Assembly: GCF_000686845.1 (NCBI RefSeq) | Contig: NZ_JMLS01000028.1 | Location: forward strand, 1-64,000 | DNA: 64,000 bases | Direction of reading: 5' to 3' | Source: Paenibacillus sp. UNC451MF | GTDB lineage: Bacteria > Bacillota > Bacilli > Paenibacillales > NBRC-103111 | Shown: positions 1 through 8,387 of the stretch, in pieces | How the letters are laid out: the number at the start of each line of letters is the position of its first letter | Position numbering within the stretch: position 1 is the first letter of the stretch | Notes under the pieces: generated by a model | Database searches by the model: none | Told to the model about the DNA's origin: nothing | The model's input: the letters and a program-made list of their open reading frames with translations, nothing else | Position numbers and translations under genes: made by a program

Positions 1-1
1 T

Positions 2-604
2 GGAGCAACAGGCGGAACTGGAGCAACCGGAGGTACAGGGGCTACTGGAGCAACTGGCAGTGGAGGATTAATTCCATTTTCAACGGGTATCATTCTTAGT
101 GGTGCTACAGTAGTTTCAGCTGCTCCAATTTTAATGGGTTTTGGTAATCACACGGTTGAAGTTATTGACGGTGCTGGAGAATCAACTAGTCCACCTGAAG
201 CAGGTGGTTTTGCTTTCCCCATTCCCTTTGCAGGTACCGTTCAAAATTTACAAATTAGTGTAGATCTATTGGTTGCTTCTGTGGTTTCAATAAATACTGT
301 TGGTCTTCAATATGATTTTACAGTATTCCGCGCACCGTCAGTTCCTAATAGTGGGATTGATCATATTTCTTCTGCTTATGTGACAACGCCTCTAACTAGT
401 TCGGTTAGATTCGGAGCTCCAAATACGGTCATTACAGCTGGTACTTTCCGTACCGCAACGAATAGTAATATTGCGATATCACTAACAGTTGCTGCCGGTG
501 ATCGTATAGGTATTCGTGTAAGGACGCAAGCATCGACTAATGCCTCAGCAGCTGATGTCACACAACTCTCGTTCAGCGCCAGTCTATCTTATACTCCTGC
601 TTAA
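2..604 (+). CDS. BclB-type collagen-like exosporium glycoprotein, 3' part
   Basis: The gene runs in from the left edge, so its start is not visible. The first ~19 codons are Gly-X-Thr/Ala collagen-like triplets (GAT, GGT). They lead into a C-terminal domain of about 180 residues that opens with GLIPFSTG and continues as beta-rich sequence. This layout matches the BclB-related exosporium glycoproteins of Bacillus and Paenibacillus, where the triplets form a glycosylated filament on the spore surface and the C-terminal domain trimerises. The stop is TAA at 602-604, and a strong hairpin follows at 733. The repeat length and N-terminal exosporium-targeting region lie outside the window. The family call is from sequence resemblance; the spore-surface location is inferred from the family. 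Confidence 0.85.
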   Translation, partial: GATGGTGATGGTGATGATGSGGLIPFSTGIILSGATVVSAAPILMGFGNHTVEVIDGAGESTSPPEAGGFAFPIPFAGTVQNLQISVDLLVASVVSINTVGLQYDFTVFRAPSVPNSGIDHISSAYVTTPLTSSVRFGAPNTVITAGTFRTATNSNIAISLTVAAGDRIGIRVRTQASTNASAADVTQLSFSASLSYTPA

Positions 605-732
605 TAAGCCTCCTTAGCTATATCAGCCAACATGCTTTAAGTGAGAAAATCCATCTTGATCTGAGCAACATTCAGACCGGTTTTAATATTCCATATTAAT
701 ATTTGGATAGAGTATATCATCAGACACAAATG

Positions 733-773
733 AATCTAAAGCTGGTTGTGAATTATGCAACCGGCTTTAGATT
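733..773 (+). terminator. Hairpin between convergent exosporium gene and TetR remnant
   Basis: The arms AATCTAAAGC-GGTTG and CAACC-GCTTTAGATT pair over about 15 bp with one mismatch and a 9-nt loop. The T-rich stretch only comes about 10 nt downstream. It probably ends the exosporium transcript and may act in both directions. Confidence 0.6.
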
Positions 774-807
774 CTGCAATGTGTTTTCGTTTTTAAGTTT
801 TTCGAGA

Positions 808-1207
808 TTAATCCTTTACATAAAACACTTCAGTAGAGACGACCATAAGTTCTACAATCTGCTTCGCCATATATTCTGGTGAATCCCGGAAATCTTCTTA
901 AATCCAAGGATAATCAAGCTGCGATTCCTTGGGTTCTATAAATGTATAGCCACTTTGAACTAAGCTCCGTTTTATTAATGAGCACATATTCGTACTCCGT
1001 AATAAATAATTGTTCAATAGCTTTAGCCATTCGATATCTAAAATCGACATGGATATGATTGCTTAATAACAATTTATATAGAGCTTCATGCTCCTTGAAA
1101 TATAAGAACAACGTAATATCTTCCGTTTGCAACCACAAGAAATCGCTCAGGCAAGCCTCTGGCTGGCTTCGGTTGCGTCTTCTTATGTAACAGGAACGAC
1201 CATCCAT
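808..1207 (-). pseudogene. Decayed TetR/AcrR-family regulator, C-terminal part
   Basis: On the minus strand, 1207-914 encodes a 97-residue piece. Its part HEALYKLLLSNHIHVDF followed by a helix-rich stretch resembles the ligand-binding C-terminal domain of TetR proteins. After a stop at 914, another frame continues with DFRDSPEYMAKQIVELM and ends at the TAA at 808-810, as expected for the last helix of that domain. At least one frameshift separates the pieces, and I see no N-terminal HTH upstream. It is therefore most likely a 5'-truncated, frameshifted pseudogene. The family assignment rests on pattern only. Confidence 0.5.
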
Positions 1208-1307
1208 GCTGAAGCAGGTTATACTTCACGCTAATACTCAAATAAAAGATAGAACCGGAGAAGCGCTCTCCCGTCTTGTTGATTTACAATTTTCGATAAG
1301 ATTCGAC

Positions 1308-1336
1308 TTGCCATATGAGAAGCATTGTGTTATTTT
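1308..1336 (+). promoter_or_regulatory. Sigma-A promoter of the rbs operon
   Basis: TTGCCA (1308-1313) and TATTTT (1331-1336) are separated by exactly 17 nt. They lie directly upstream of the operator at 1337 and the ribosome site at 1361, so transcription would start inside the operator. Confidence 0.65.
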
Positions 1337-1358
1337 ATATGTGTAACCGGTTCCACAT
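1337..1358 (+). promoter_or_regulatory. RbsR operator (O1)
   Basis: The 18-bp core TGTGTAACCGGTTCCACA is a palindrome with one mismatched pair and the central CG typical of LacI-family operators. It abuts the -10 box and would cover the transcription start, so bound RbsR should block initiation. The same 22 bp occur in inverted orientation inside rbsK at 2605-2626. Confidence 0.75.
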
Positions 1359-1375
1359 TAAGGAGAGAAGATGAT

Positions 1376-2365
1376 ATGGCAACCATTAAAGATGTGGCAA
1401 AGCATGCTGGTGTTTCGGTAGCGACTGTTTCACGGGTGCTCAATGAGATAGGGTATGTACATGAAGATACCCGCAAGAAGGTTGAAGCTGCTATCGGTGA
1501 GCTGCAATATACTCCCAATGAGGTCGCAAGATCTTTATACAAACGAAAATCAAGGCTTATCGGCTTGCTTCTTCCAGATATCACCAACCCATTCTTTCCC
1601 GAGCTTGCTCGTGGGGTGGAAGATGAAATGCATGAGAATGATTTTCGAATTATTATAGGCAATAGTGACGAGAATATAAAGAAGGAAAAAGAATATATCC
1701 AAACGTTTGTTCAGAACAACGTGGTTGGCGCTATCGCCTCGACCAATCATCCGGATACGGATACATACCGGAAGCTCAATATTCCGGTTGTGTTTCTAGA
1801 CAGGACGGCGGATAACCGCCCATCTGTATACTCGGATGGACGAGAGGGCGGAAGAATAGCAGCTCATGAGATGGTTGCCCGTGGCAGCCGAGAGATAACG
1901 ATTATACAAGGTCCTAAGCATGTCCGTCCTGCACAGGATCGTTATCAGGGCGCAGCTGACATATTGAGTGATCAGGGAATTTTATTTAACGTTGTCCAAA
2001 CCTCGTCTTACTCATTTACAGAGGCAGGCACATGGGCTAAAGAACTGTTTGAGCAGTATCCTAATACAGACGGGGTTATCGCCAGTAATGATATTGTGGC
2101 GACAGCGGTTCTGCATGAAGCGCTCCGGTTAGGCAAAAAGGTTCCAGATGACGTGCAAATCATAGGTTTTGATGATATTCTGCTCAGCAGCCTGCTGACA
2201 CCGTCACTTACGACGATACGTCAGCCTGCATACGATATGGGAAGAGCGGCGGCAAGCTTACTCATTCAATTAATCGAAAATCAAAATATAGATCATAAAA
2301 CCATACAGATGCCCGTTACGTTCACGGAGCGGGATACGACTAGAAAGGTGGAGCAGCATGGCTAA
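1376..2365 (+). CDS. rbsR: Ribose operon repressor, LacI family
   Basis: This is a 329-residue LacI/GalR-type regulator. The N-terminal HTH reads ATIKDVAKHAGVSVATVSRV. It is followed by the hinge and a periplasmic-binding-protein-like effector domain (from about residue 60, IGLLLPDITNPFF) ending in the usual TTIRQP segment. I chose the ATG at 1376 because AGGAGAGAAG sits just upstream and the protein then begins exactly at the HTH; the in-frame ATG at 1325 would add 17 unrelated residues and overlap the operator. It leads the ribose operon and overlaps rbsK by 8 nt. It should repress the operon through the operators at 1337 and 2605, with ribose or a ribose phosphate as inducer (known for the family; the effector is not shown here). 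Confidence 0.9.
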   Translation: MATIKDVAKHAGVSVATVSRVLNEIGYVHEDTRKKVEAAIGELQYTPNEVARSLYKRKSRLIGLLLPDITNPFFPELARGVEDEMHENDFRIIIGNSDENIKKEKEYIQTFVQNNVVGAIASTNHPDTDTYRKLNIPVVFLDRTADNRPSVYSDGREGGRIAAHEMVARGSREITIIQGPKHVRPAQDRYQGAADILSDQGILFNVVQTSSYSFTEAGTWAKELFEQYPNTDGVIASNDIVATAVLHEALRLGKKVPDDVQIIGFDDILLSSLLTPSLTTIRQPAYDMGRAAASLLIQLIENQNIDHKTIQMPVTFTERDTTRKVEQHG

Positions 2366-3236
2366 AATTATTGTGGTAGGAAGCTCATCAATCGATCTTG
2401 TTGTGACATCATCGAAGCGTCCGGGAGCCGGTGAAACGGTTCTCGGCGAAAGCTTCAAAACGGTCCCAGGCGGTAAAGGTGCTAATCAGGCGGTTGCCGC
2501 AGCACGCCTAGGTGCTGATGTTACAATGATTGGGCGAGTGGGGGATGATCATTTCGGTGAAGAAATTTTAAATAATTTTAAACTCAACCGTGTTAATATC
2601 GACTATGTGGAACCGGTTACACATATGGAGAGTGGAACAGCGCATATCATACTAGCTGAAGGCGATAATAGTATTGTTGTCATTAAAGCTGCAAATAATG
2701 AGGTAACACCTAATTATATCGATCGGTCTATGGATGCTTTCAGAGGAGCGGATATGGCGATGATTCAACAGGAGATTCCGGTGGAAACCGTAAATCATGT
2801 TAGCAAGGTCTGCAAAAAACTTGGAATTCCATTGCTCTTGAATCCCGCACCTGCTCGTCCATTAGACAAAGAGGTCATCGGGAATGCTGCTTATATAACG
2901 CCAAATGAGCATGAAGCGAAAATTCTATTTGCAGACTTAACCGTTTCTGAAGCGTTGCGCCAATATCCGAACAAATTGTTTATTACCGAAGGCAGCAGAG
3001 GTGTACGCTACTTTGACGGTGAAAAGGAAGTTCTCGTTCCTTCTTATAAGGTTGAAACGGTAGATACCACAGGTGCGGGGGATACATTTAATGCCGCTTT
3101 TGCTGTTGCATTGGCCGAAGGAAAACCGATTTTCGATAGTGTACGTTTTGCCAACCGTGCTGCTTCCTTATCCGTGACGAAGTTCGGGGCGCAAGGCGGT
3201 ATGCCGAATCGTCAAGAAGTGGAGGCGCAAATGTAA
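2358..3236 (+). CDS. rbsK: Ribokinase, PfkB family
   Basis: The 292-residue enzyme phosphorylates D-ribose to ribose-5-phosphate with ATP in the cytosol. Visible hallmarks are the N-terminal sugar-binding stretch DLVVTSSKRPGAGET, the GGKGANQAVAAARLG signature near residue 37, and the C-terminal DTTGAGDTFNAAF motif holding the catalytic Asp and anion hole. The start overlaps the rbsR stop and the stop is immediately followed by rbsD, so translation is probably coupled. The coding sequence carries an exact inverted copy of the upstream operator (2605-2626), over codons for VEPVTH. Confidence 0.94.
   Translation: MAKIIVVGSSSIDLVVTSSKRPGAGETVLGESFKTVPGGKGANQAVAAARLGADVTMIGRVGDDHFGEEILNNFKLNRVNIDYVEPVTHMESGTAHIILAEGDNSIVVIKAANNEVTPNYIDRSMDAFRGADMAMIQQEIPVETVNHVSKVCKKLGIPLLLNPAPARPLDKEVIGNAAYITPNEHEAKILFADLTVSEALRQYPNKLFITEGSRGVRYFDGEKEVLVPSYKVETVDTTGAGDTFNAAFAVALAEGKPIFDSVRFANRAASLSVTKFGAQGGMPNRQEVEAQM
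2605..2626 (-). promoter_or_regulatory. Candidate second RbsR operator inside rbsK
   Basis: The core TGTGGAACCGGTTACACA is the exact reverse complement of the operator core at 1340-1357, and identity extends to 22 bp. The centres are about 1,270 bp apart. By analogy with lac O2 it could act as an auxiliary operator for repression by looping. Binding is inferred. Confidence 0.6.
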
Positions 3237-3638
3237 ATGAAGAAGCTAGGAATTTTGAACAGTCACATATCCAAAGTTCTGGCCGACCTAGGCCATACCG
3301 ATACGATTGTGGTAGCAGATATCGGCCTCCCTATACCGGAGGGAGTAATGAAAATTGATCTGGCGCTAACTCATGGCTCGCCCAGTTTTGAAGAAACTGT
3401 CAATGCGATTGCATTGGACATGGAAATTGAAAAGGTTGTTATTGCAGAAGAGATGAAACCGAACAATCAAGTAGCATTTGATTATATAGAACATAAATTC
3501 GATGGGGTGGCTATCAAGCTTTGTCCTCACGAAGAGTTCAAGCAGCTGACCCAAAAGGCTAAAGCCGTGATTCGTACAGGTGAAGCCCAACCGTTTGCAA
3601 ACATCATTTTGCAAGCAGGCGTCTATTTTGGTAAATAA
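3237..3638 (+). CDS. rbsD: D-ribose pyranase
   Basis: This 133-residue protein interconverts the pyranose and furanose forms of D-ribose, supplying the furanose used by ribokinase. It begins MKKLGILNSHISKVLADLGHTD, which contains the catalytic His of the family near residue 20. The length is normal for RbsD. It starts on the base after the rbsK stop and is followed after 12 nt by rbsA with its own AGGAGG, in the standard Gram-positive order K-D-A-C-B. Confidence 0.95.
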   Translation: MKKLGILNSHISKVLADLGHTDTIVVADIGLPIPEGVMKIDLALTHGSPSFEETVNAIALDMEIEKVVIAEEMKPNNQVAFDYIEHKFDGVAIKLCPHEEFKQLTQKAKAVIRTGEAQPFANIILQAGVYFGK

Positions 3639-3650
3639 GGAGGAGCCTTT

Positions 3651-5132
3651 ATGCAGATTCGAATGAATGGAATCCACAAAGCCTTTGGCAGCAACCAAGT
3701 ATTGTCCGGTGTTGACTTTGACCTGCACGAAGGAGAGGTTCACGCCCTGATGGGCGAGAATGGTGCGGGCAAGTCCACATTAATGAACATTCTTACTGGG
3801 ATGCATGCTAGGGATGAAGGGACGATCCTCATCGACGGTAAGGAAACATATTTTGCAAATCCTAAAGAAGCAGAGCGTCAAGGTATCGCTTTTATCCATC
3901 AGGAGCTCAATGTATGGCCTGATATGACGGTGCTGGAGAACTTGTTTATCGGTCGGGAGATTTCGTCCCCTTGGGGGCTTCTTAGAGGAAACGAAATGAA
4001 GGCGCTCGCAAAGGAACAGTTCAGAAAGCTCTCTGTCGACATTCCGTTGAATATAGAAGCAGGCCAATGCTCGGTAGGTCAGCAGCAGATGATTGAAATT
4101 GCTAAGGCGCTGCTAACGGATACCAAAGTAATTATCATGGACGAACCGACGTCAGCACTTACGGAGAGAGAGATCCAGAAGCTGTTCGAAGTCATAGAGT
4201 CCCTGAAAAAAGAGGGCGTATCCATCGTATATATTTCGCATCGGATGGAAGAAATATTCGCCATTTGCGATCGGATCACCGTCATGCGGGATGGGCGGAC
4301 CGTGGATACGAAGGAAATTCCGAATACCAGTTTTGACGAGGTCGTCAGGAAAATGGTAGGTAGAGAGCTGACAGAACGCTATCCGGCGAGAAATCCGAAC
4401 CCGGGTGAAGTCGTTCTTGAGGTAAAGAATGCATCGCGAAAGGGATTATTTCAAGATGTTAGCTTCCAGGTTCGTGAGGGTGAAATCGTTGGTTTTTCAG
4501 GACTTATGGGATCGGGACGCACGGAGATTATGAGAGCCTTATTCGGTTTGGATCATCTGGACAGCGGTGATGTTCACTTATTCGGCAAGAAAGCCGTAAT
4601 CAGAAAACCGGTTGACGCGGTTAAACTGGGGATCGGCTTCATCACGGAGGACAGAAAAGATGAAGGACTGGTTCTGGACTTCTCCGTACGAGACAATATG
4701 GTACTACCTAGTCTTAGCAGTTTTACTTCCAATGGCTTGATCTCATCTCAAAAAGAAAAGACCTTTGTGGACGCTCTGATCAAACGTCTACAAATCAAAA
4801 CCCATTCATCCGAAACGGCAGCAGGTAATCTGTCAGGTGGTAATCAGCAGAAGGTCGTTATTGCTAAGTGGATAGGTATTGGTCCCAAGCTTCTGATTTT
4901 GGATGAACCCACCCGTGGAGTCGACGTCGGTGCCAAGCGCGAAATATACCAGCTAATGAATGAACTCACAGGCCATGGCGTTGCCATTATCATGGTCTCC
5001 TCTGAACTGCCGGAAGTGCTTGGCATGAGTGACCGCATCGTTGTGGTTCATGAAGGCCATATAACAGGAGAACTGAGTAAAGAAGAAGCAACGCAGGAAA
5101 AAATAATGACGCTGGCTACAGGGGGACAGTAA
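3651..5132 (+). CDS. rbsA: Ribose ABC importer, duplicated ATPase
   Basis: The 493-residue protein carries two fused ABC ATPase modules that drive ribose uptake with RbsC and RbsB. The first module has Walker [10 protein letters not shown] (near residue 35), a variant signature SVGQQQ and Walker [11 protein letters not shown]. The second has a degenerate Walker [10 protein letters not shown], signature LSGGNQQK and Walker [13 protein letters not shown]. Such asymmetry is normal in RbsA/MglA proteins. AGGAGG precedes the ATG, and rbsC starts after a 1-nt gap. Confidence 0.95.
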   Translation: MQIRMNGIHKAFGSNQVLSGVDFDLHEGEVHALMGENGAGKSTLMNILTGMHARDEGTILIDGKETYFANPKEAERQGIAFIHQELNVWPDMTVLENLFIGREISSPWGLLRGNEMKALAKEQFRKLSVDIPLNIEAGQCSVGQQQMIEIAKALLTDTKVIIMDEPTSALTEREIQKLFEVIESLKKEGVSIVYISHRMEEIFAICDRITVMRDGRTVDTKEIPNTSFDEVVRKMVGRELTERYPARNPNPGEVVLEVKNASRKGLFQDVSFQVREGEIVGFSGLMGSGRTEIMRALFGLDHLDSGDVHLFGKKAVIRKPVDAVKLGIGFITEDRKDEGLVLDFSVRDNMVLPSLSSFTSNGLISSQKEKTFVDALIKRLQIKTHSSETAAGNLSGGNQQKVVIAKWIGIGPKLLILDEPTRGVDVGAKREIYQLMNELTGHGVAIIMVSSELPEVLGMSDRIVVVHEGHITGELSKEEATQEKIMTLATGGQ

Positions 5133-5133
5133 C

Positions 5134-6102
5134 ATGACAACTATGAATGACTCAAAAACATCCAATGGCTTTCAGCTATCTCAAATTACACAAAAATTAG
5201 GTCCGTTGCTAGGCCTAGTTATTCTTATCATTATTGTATCGGTTCTGAATCCGAGCTTTTTGGAACCACTTAATATTCTGAATCTGCTGCGGCAGGTTTC
5301 CATTAATGCCTTGATTGCTTTTGGTATGACCTTTGTTATTTTAACAGGTGGCATCGACTTGTCCGTCGGTTCTATATTGGCCCTATCTAGTGCATTTGTC
5401 GCTAATATGATGGTAGCCGGCTTTGATCCAATTCTGGCCATCATTATTGGCTGCTTACTTGGTGGCGTAATGGGAATGGTTAACGGCTTCATGATTACCA
5501 AAGGGAAGATGGCGCCGTTTATTGCAACTTTGGCAACGATGACGATTTTTAGAGGCTTGACACTCGTTTACACCAACGGTAATCCGATTACTGGACTGGG
5601 AGACAGCTTAACGTTCCAGTTGTTCGGCCGCGGCTATTTACTCGGTATTCCGGTACCTGCGATTACGATGATCATTACCTTTGCTATTCTGTGGGTGATT
5701 TTGCACAAAGCTTCCTTTGGACGTAAAACTTATGCTATAGGCGGCAACGAAAAAGCATCCATCGTTTCCGGTATTAAAGTGTCCCGTGTGAAAATCATGA
5801 TTTACTCTCTGGCAGGCATGCTGTCCGCATTGGCAGGTGCGATCCTGACATCTCGTCTGAATTCGGCACAGCCAACTGCTGGTACATCCTATGAACTAGA
5901 CGCGATTGCAGCGGTTGTCCTTGGTGGTACAAGTCTTTCTGGTGGCCGTGGTCGTATCGTAGGTACATTGATCGGTGCTCTGATAATCGGTACCTTGAAC
6001 AATGGACTCAACTTGCTCGGCGTATCTTCCTTCTACCAAATGGTTGTGAAAGGTATTGTCATTCTAATCGCCGTACTCATTGACCGGAAGAAATCCGCAT
6101 AA
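5134..6102 (+). CDS. rbsC: Ribose ABC importer, permease
   Basis: This 322-residue integral membrane protein has about eight to ten hydrophobic segments. The permease signature GIDLSVGSILALSSAFVAN lies near residue 71, and the conserved loop AIGGNEKASIVSGI is near residue 200. It forms the channel for ribose in the cytoplasmic membrane. It begins 1 nt after the rbsA stop, and rbsB follows after 13 nt. Confidence 0.95.
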   Translation: MTTMNDSKTSNGFQLSQITQKLGPLLGLVILIIIVSVLNPSFLEPLNILNLLRQVSINALIAFGMTFVILTGGIDLSVGSILALSSAFVANMMVAGFDPILAIIIGCLLGGVMGMVNGFMITKGKMAPFIATLATMTIFRGLTLVYTNGNPITGLGDSLTFQLFGRGYLLGIPVPAITMIITFAILWVILHKASFGRKTYAIGGNEKASIVSGIKVSRVKIMIYSLAGMLSALAGAILTSRLNSAQPTAGTSYELDAIAAVVLGGTSLSGGRGRIVGTLIGALIIGTLNNGLNLLGVSSFYQMVVKGIVILIAVLIDRKKSA

Positions 6103-6115
6103 GGGAGAAATAGAT

Positions 6116-7033
6116 ATGAAAAAGCTAACGATTGTAATGGCCGTACTGTTGCTCATCTTAACTACAGGTTGTTCCCTGGAACCGCCAAGCTGGGCTAAGC
6201 CTCAAACAGGCGGGGATTTAAAAAATATCAAAATTGGCTTGTCCATCTCAACCCTTAACAATCCATTTTTCGTTTCATTAAAAGATGGCGTGGTTGCAGA
6301 AGCTAAAAAGCATAACATCGAAACGATTGTTGTTGACGCACAAAACGATTCGGCGAAACAAAGCAACGACGTGGACGATTTAATGCAAAAAGGCGTAAAC
6401 GCATTGCTCATTAATCCTACTGATTCAGCGGCGATCTCTACCGTTGTGCAATCGGCGAACAATCTGGGTATCCCAGTCATAACACTTGACCGTTCCTCGG
6501 ATAAAGGAGATGTTAAAGCGCTGGTCGCTTCGGACAACGTAAAAGGCGGCAAAATGGCGGCAGAATATATCGAAAAACTGCTTGGAAAAGGTGCGAAGGT
6601 GATTGAGCTTGAGGGCGTTGCTGGTGCATCAGCTACTCGTGAACGGGGTAAAGGCTTCCATGAACTTGCAGACACTGACTTGAAAGTAATAGCTAAGCAA
6701 ACCGCGGATTTTGACCGTACTAAAGGTCTGAACGTGATGGAAAACCTGCTTCAGGCGAACCCTGATGTACAAGCCGTGTTTGCCCACAATGACGAAATGG
6801 CGCTTGGTGCTATCGAAGCGATTCAAAGCTCAGGTAAATCCATTCCAGTCATTGGCTTCGATGGTAATGAAGATGCACTGAAGTCCATCACTGCAGGCAA
6901 ACTCACTGCAACTGTAGCGCAGCAGCCGGAATTGATCGGACAAATGTCCGTTCAAGCAGCATTGGATGTCTTGCAGGGCAAGACCGTAGAAAAAACGATT
7001 CCTGCTCCACTGAAGCTGGTAACGAAGGAATAG
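6116..7033 (+). CDS. rbsB: Ribose-binding lipoprotein
   Basis: This 305-residue substrate-binding protein delivers ribose to RbsAC. It begins MKKLTIVMAVLLLILTTGC, a lipoprotein signal peptide with Cys as the first mature residue, so it is anchored on the outer face of the membrane. The mature part has the typical Peripla_BP_4 pattern (IGLSISTLNNPFFVSLKDG, then VDAQND, GIPVITLDR and IGFDGNEDAL). I use the ATG at 6116 with upstream GGGAGAAA rather than the in-frame codon at 6080, which lies inside rbsC. It is the last gene of the operon, followed by the hairpin at 7065. Confidence 0.95.
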   Translation: MKKLTIVMAVLLLILTTGCSLEPPSWAKPQTGGDLKNIKIGLSISTLNNPFFVSLKDGVVAEAKKHNIETIVVDAQNDSAKQSNDVDDLMQKGVNALLINPTDSAAISTVVQSANNLGIPVITLDRSSDKGDVKALVASDNVKGGKMAAEYIEKLLGKGAKVIELEGVAGASATRERGKGFHELADTDLKVIAKQTADFDRTKGLNVMENLLQANPDVQAVFAHNDEMALGAIEAIQSSGKSIPVIGFDGNEDALKSITAGKLTATVAQQPELIGQMSVQAALDVLQGKTVEKTIPAPLKLVTKE

Positions 7034-7064
7034 AATAGATGGAGCAAGCTCCAACATAGAATAT

Positions 7065-7140
7065 AAAAGTGTACCCCTTAGAAGCAATTGGAATAAACCT
7101 ATGTTTGGTTTATCCGATGAAGTTTCTGGGGGGTGCTTTT
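7065..7140 (+). terminator. Terminator of the rbs operon
   Basis: The outer arms AAAAG...CCCC and GGGG...CTTTT enclose an inner stem of GGAATAAACC with GGTTTATCC, giving a branched hairpin that ends in CTTTT. It starts 32 nt after the rbsB stop. Confidence 0.6.
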
Positions 7141-7320
7141 GCATATTTAAGGTGATTGGTTTGAGGTATCCGTATGTATTTGCGAGAAAGATTAAAAACA
7201 TAGAGAGAAGGGTATTTACTTGAGAACTTTAATTCTTTTAATGAATTGTCGATATGATAAATAGAGGAATGCCTTTTTCTGATGAGTATTTATTCTGTAG
7301 AACGCAAATGGAGGAATACA

Positions 7321-8133
7321 ATGAGCATATCAAATGAAATAAGTAGATTTGAAGAAAGATTTTCAGATAATATTATTGAAGTAGCAGCAGTCACGGGGGC
7401 TTCAGGTATTGGAGCAGGAAGAGCAGGCGGAAACATTATGTGGAATGCATCAATCAATTTGATTGCATGGAATGATTTATCTACTAATGAGCCAGTCAAA
7501 AAAGAAGAGTTGCGACTTGAATGGTTAGTTGATGACGAAGAATGGCAAAAAACAAAGCATATCATGGAAAAGAATACCATTGTAAGATTGCAAGTGCGTA
7601 GATCAGAAAAATCCATGATGCTTGTTAAGATTATGCAAACAGGATATAGAGATAATGATCTGGAAATCATATTGCAGGAATCGATGAAACCCATATTTTT
7701 TCATGATGAGGTATTGGGTGAGTTTGAACTTGATAAGCGTGTCAAATCTTTTGAAAAGAAAATTTCGTGGGCTGGGGAAGAAGGGAATTTGTATTTTGAC
7801 TGGGACGAAGATAAGCATATAATGATGTCTGCTTTAGAAACAGCCAATATACTTTTCAAAGACCAGGATAAGTGGAACATGAAAATTAGAGTTTATGCTG
7901 CAGGAGAATTGGTTGAGTTAGCAAATGAATGGCTACAAGATAATGAAGAGGCAGAAATAGATGAGATTACAAAAGAAATGTTTATTGACTTGATGAAATT
8001 AGACAGCATCAGTGTATATCCAGATGGCGAATTTGAGATATTCTTTTGGGATGGAGATATGTTTTGGGGACATTCTATCATTGTAAATGGAAATATTAAT
8101 GGGGATTTAACATCGGCTGAGATTGCAGGATAA
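7321..8133 (+). CDS. DUF2262-domain protein
   Basis: The protein has 270 residues and no signal peptide or membrane segment. Its C-terminal half (from about residue 130, VLGEFELDKRVKSFE) follows the DUF2262 pattern: a WDEDK beta-hairpin, a helical middle, then ISVYPDGEFEIFF and DMFWGHSIIVNGNINGD. The family has no established function; members often sit near polymorphic-toxin or immunity loci, but I see no such context here. The ATG at 7321 has GGAGGA 7 nt upstream; an in-frame start at 7282 is less likely. It stands alone between the rbs terminator and its own hairpins at 8207 and 8306. Confidence 0.75.
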   Translation: MSISNEISRFEERFSDNIIEVAAVTGASGIGAGRAGGNIMWNASINLIAWNDLSTNEPVKKEELRLEWLVDDEEWQKTKHIMEKNTIVRLQVRRSEKSMMLVKIMQTGYRDNDLEIILQESMKPIFFHDEVLGEFELDKRVKSFEKKISWAGEEGNLYFDWDEDKHIMMSALETANILFKDQDKWNMKIRVYAAGELVELANEWLQDNEEAEIDEITKEMFIDLMKLDSISVYPDGEFEIFFWDGDMFWGHSIIVNGNINGDLTSAEIAG

Positions 8134-8206
8134 TAATCAATTAGAGTTATTTTATGGAATTACAGAATGGTTTACAACTAGACTGGAAACGAAAGTGTTT
8201 GGGGGT

Positions 8207-8237
8207 TGCAAAGCCATTTAGGCTTTGTGGGCCTCCT
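8207..8237 (+). terminator. Terminator after the DUF2262 gene
   Basis: CAAAGCC (8209-8215) pairs with GGCTTTG (8221-8227) around a 5-nt loop, and CCTCCTTTTTC follows. Confidence 0.5.
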
Positions 8238-8305
8238 TTTTCAATTACCAGCATTTACAATAAATTATATAATGGGTGGCGTGACGCACAAGTAAAACGA
8301 TATTA

Positions 8306-8353
8306 ACACAAAAGCACACCCTGTACGTGAGTGATTGGGGGGCGCTTTTGTGT
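8306..8353. terminator. Bidirectional terminator between convergent genes
   Basis: ACACAAAAGC and GCTTTTGTGT are perfect 10-bp arms, extended inward by CCC/GGG pairs. The A/T-rich flanks suit both strands. It separates the DUF2262 gene from the leftward glycosylation operon. Confidence 0.7.
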
Positions 8354-8387
8354 CAAATTAATCTGCCATGGCATATGTGGGATTTTC

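Noticed and set aside
1-60. Short tandem repeats at the left edge, as a possible CRISPR or microsatellite
   Set aside because: They are in-frame Gly-X-Thr codons of the collagen-like protein with no spacer pattern.
1325-1375. Upstream start for rbsR
   Set aside because: It would overlap the operator and lie before the expected transcription start; the ATG at 1376 has the ribosome site.
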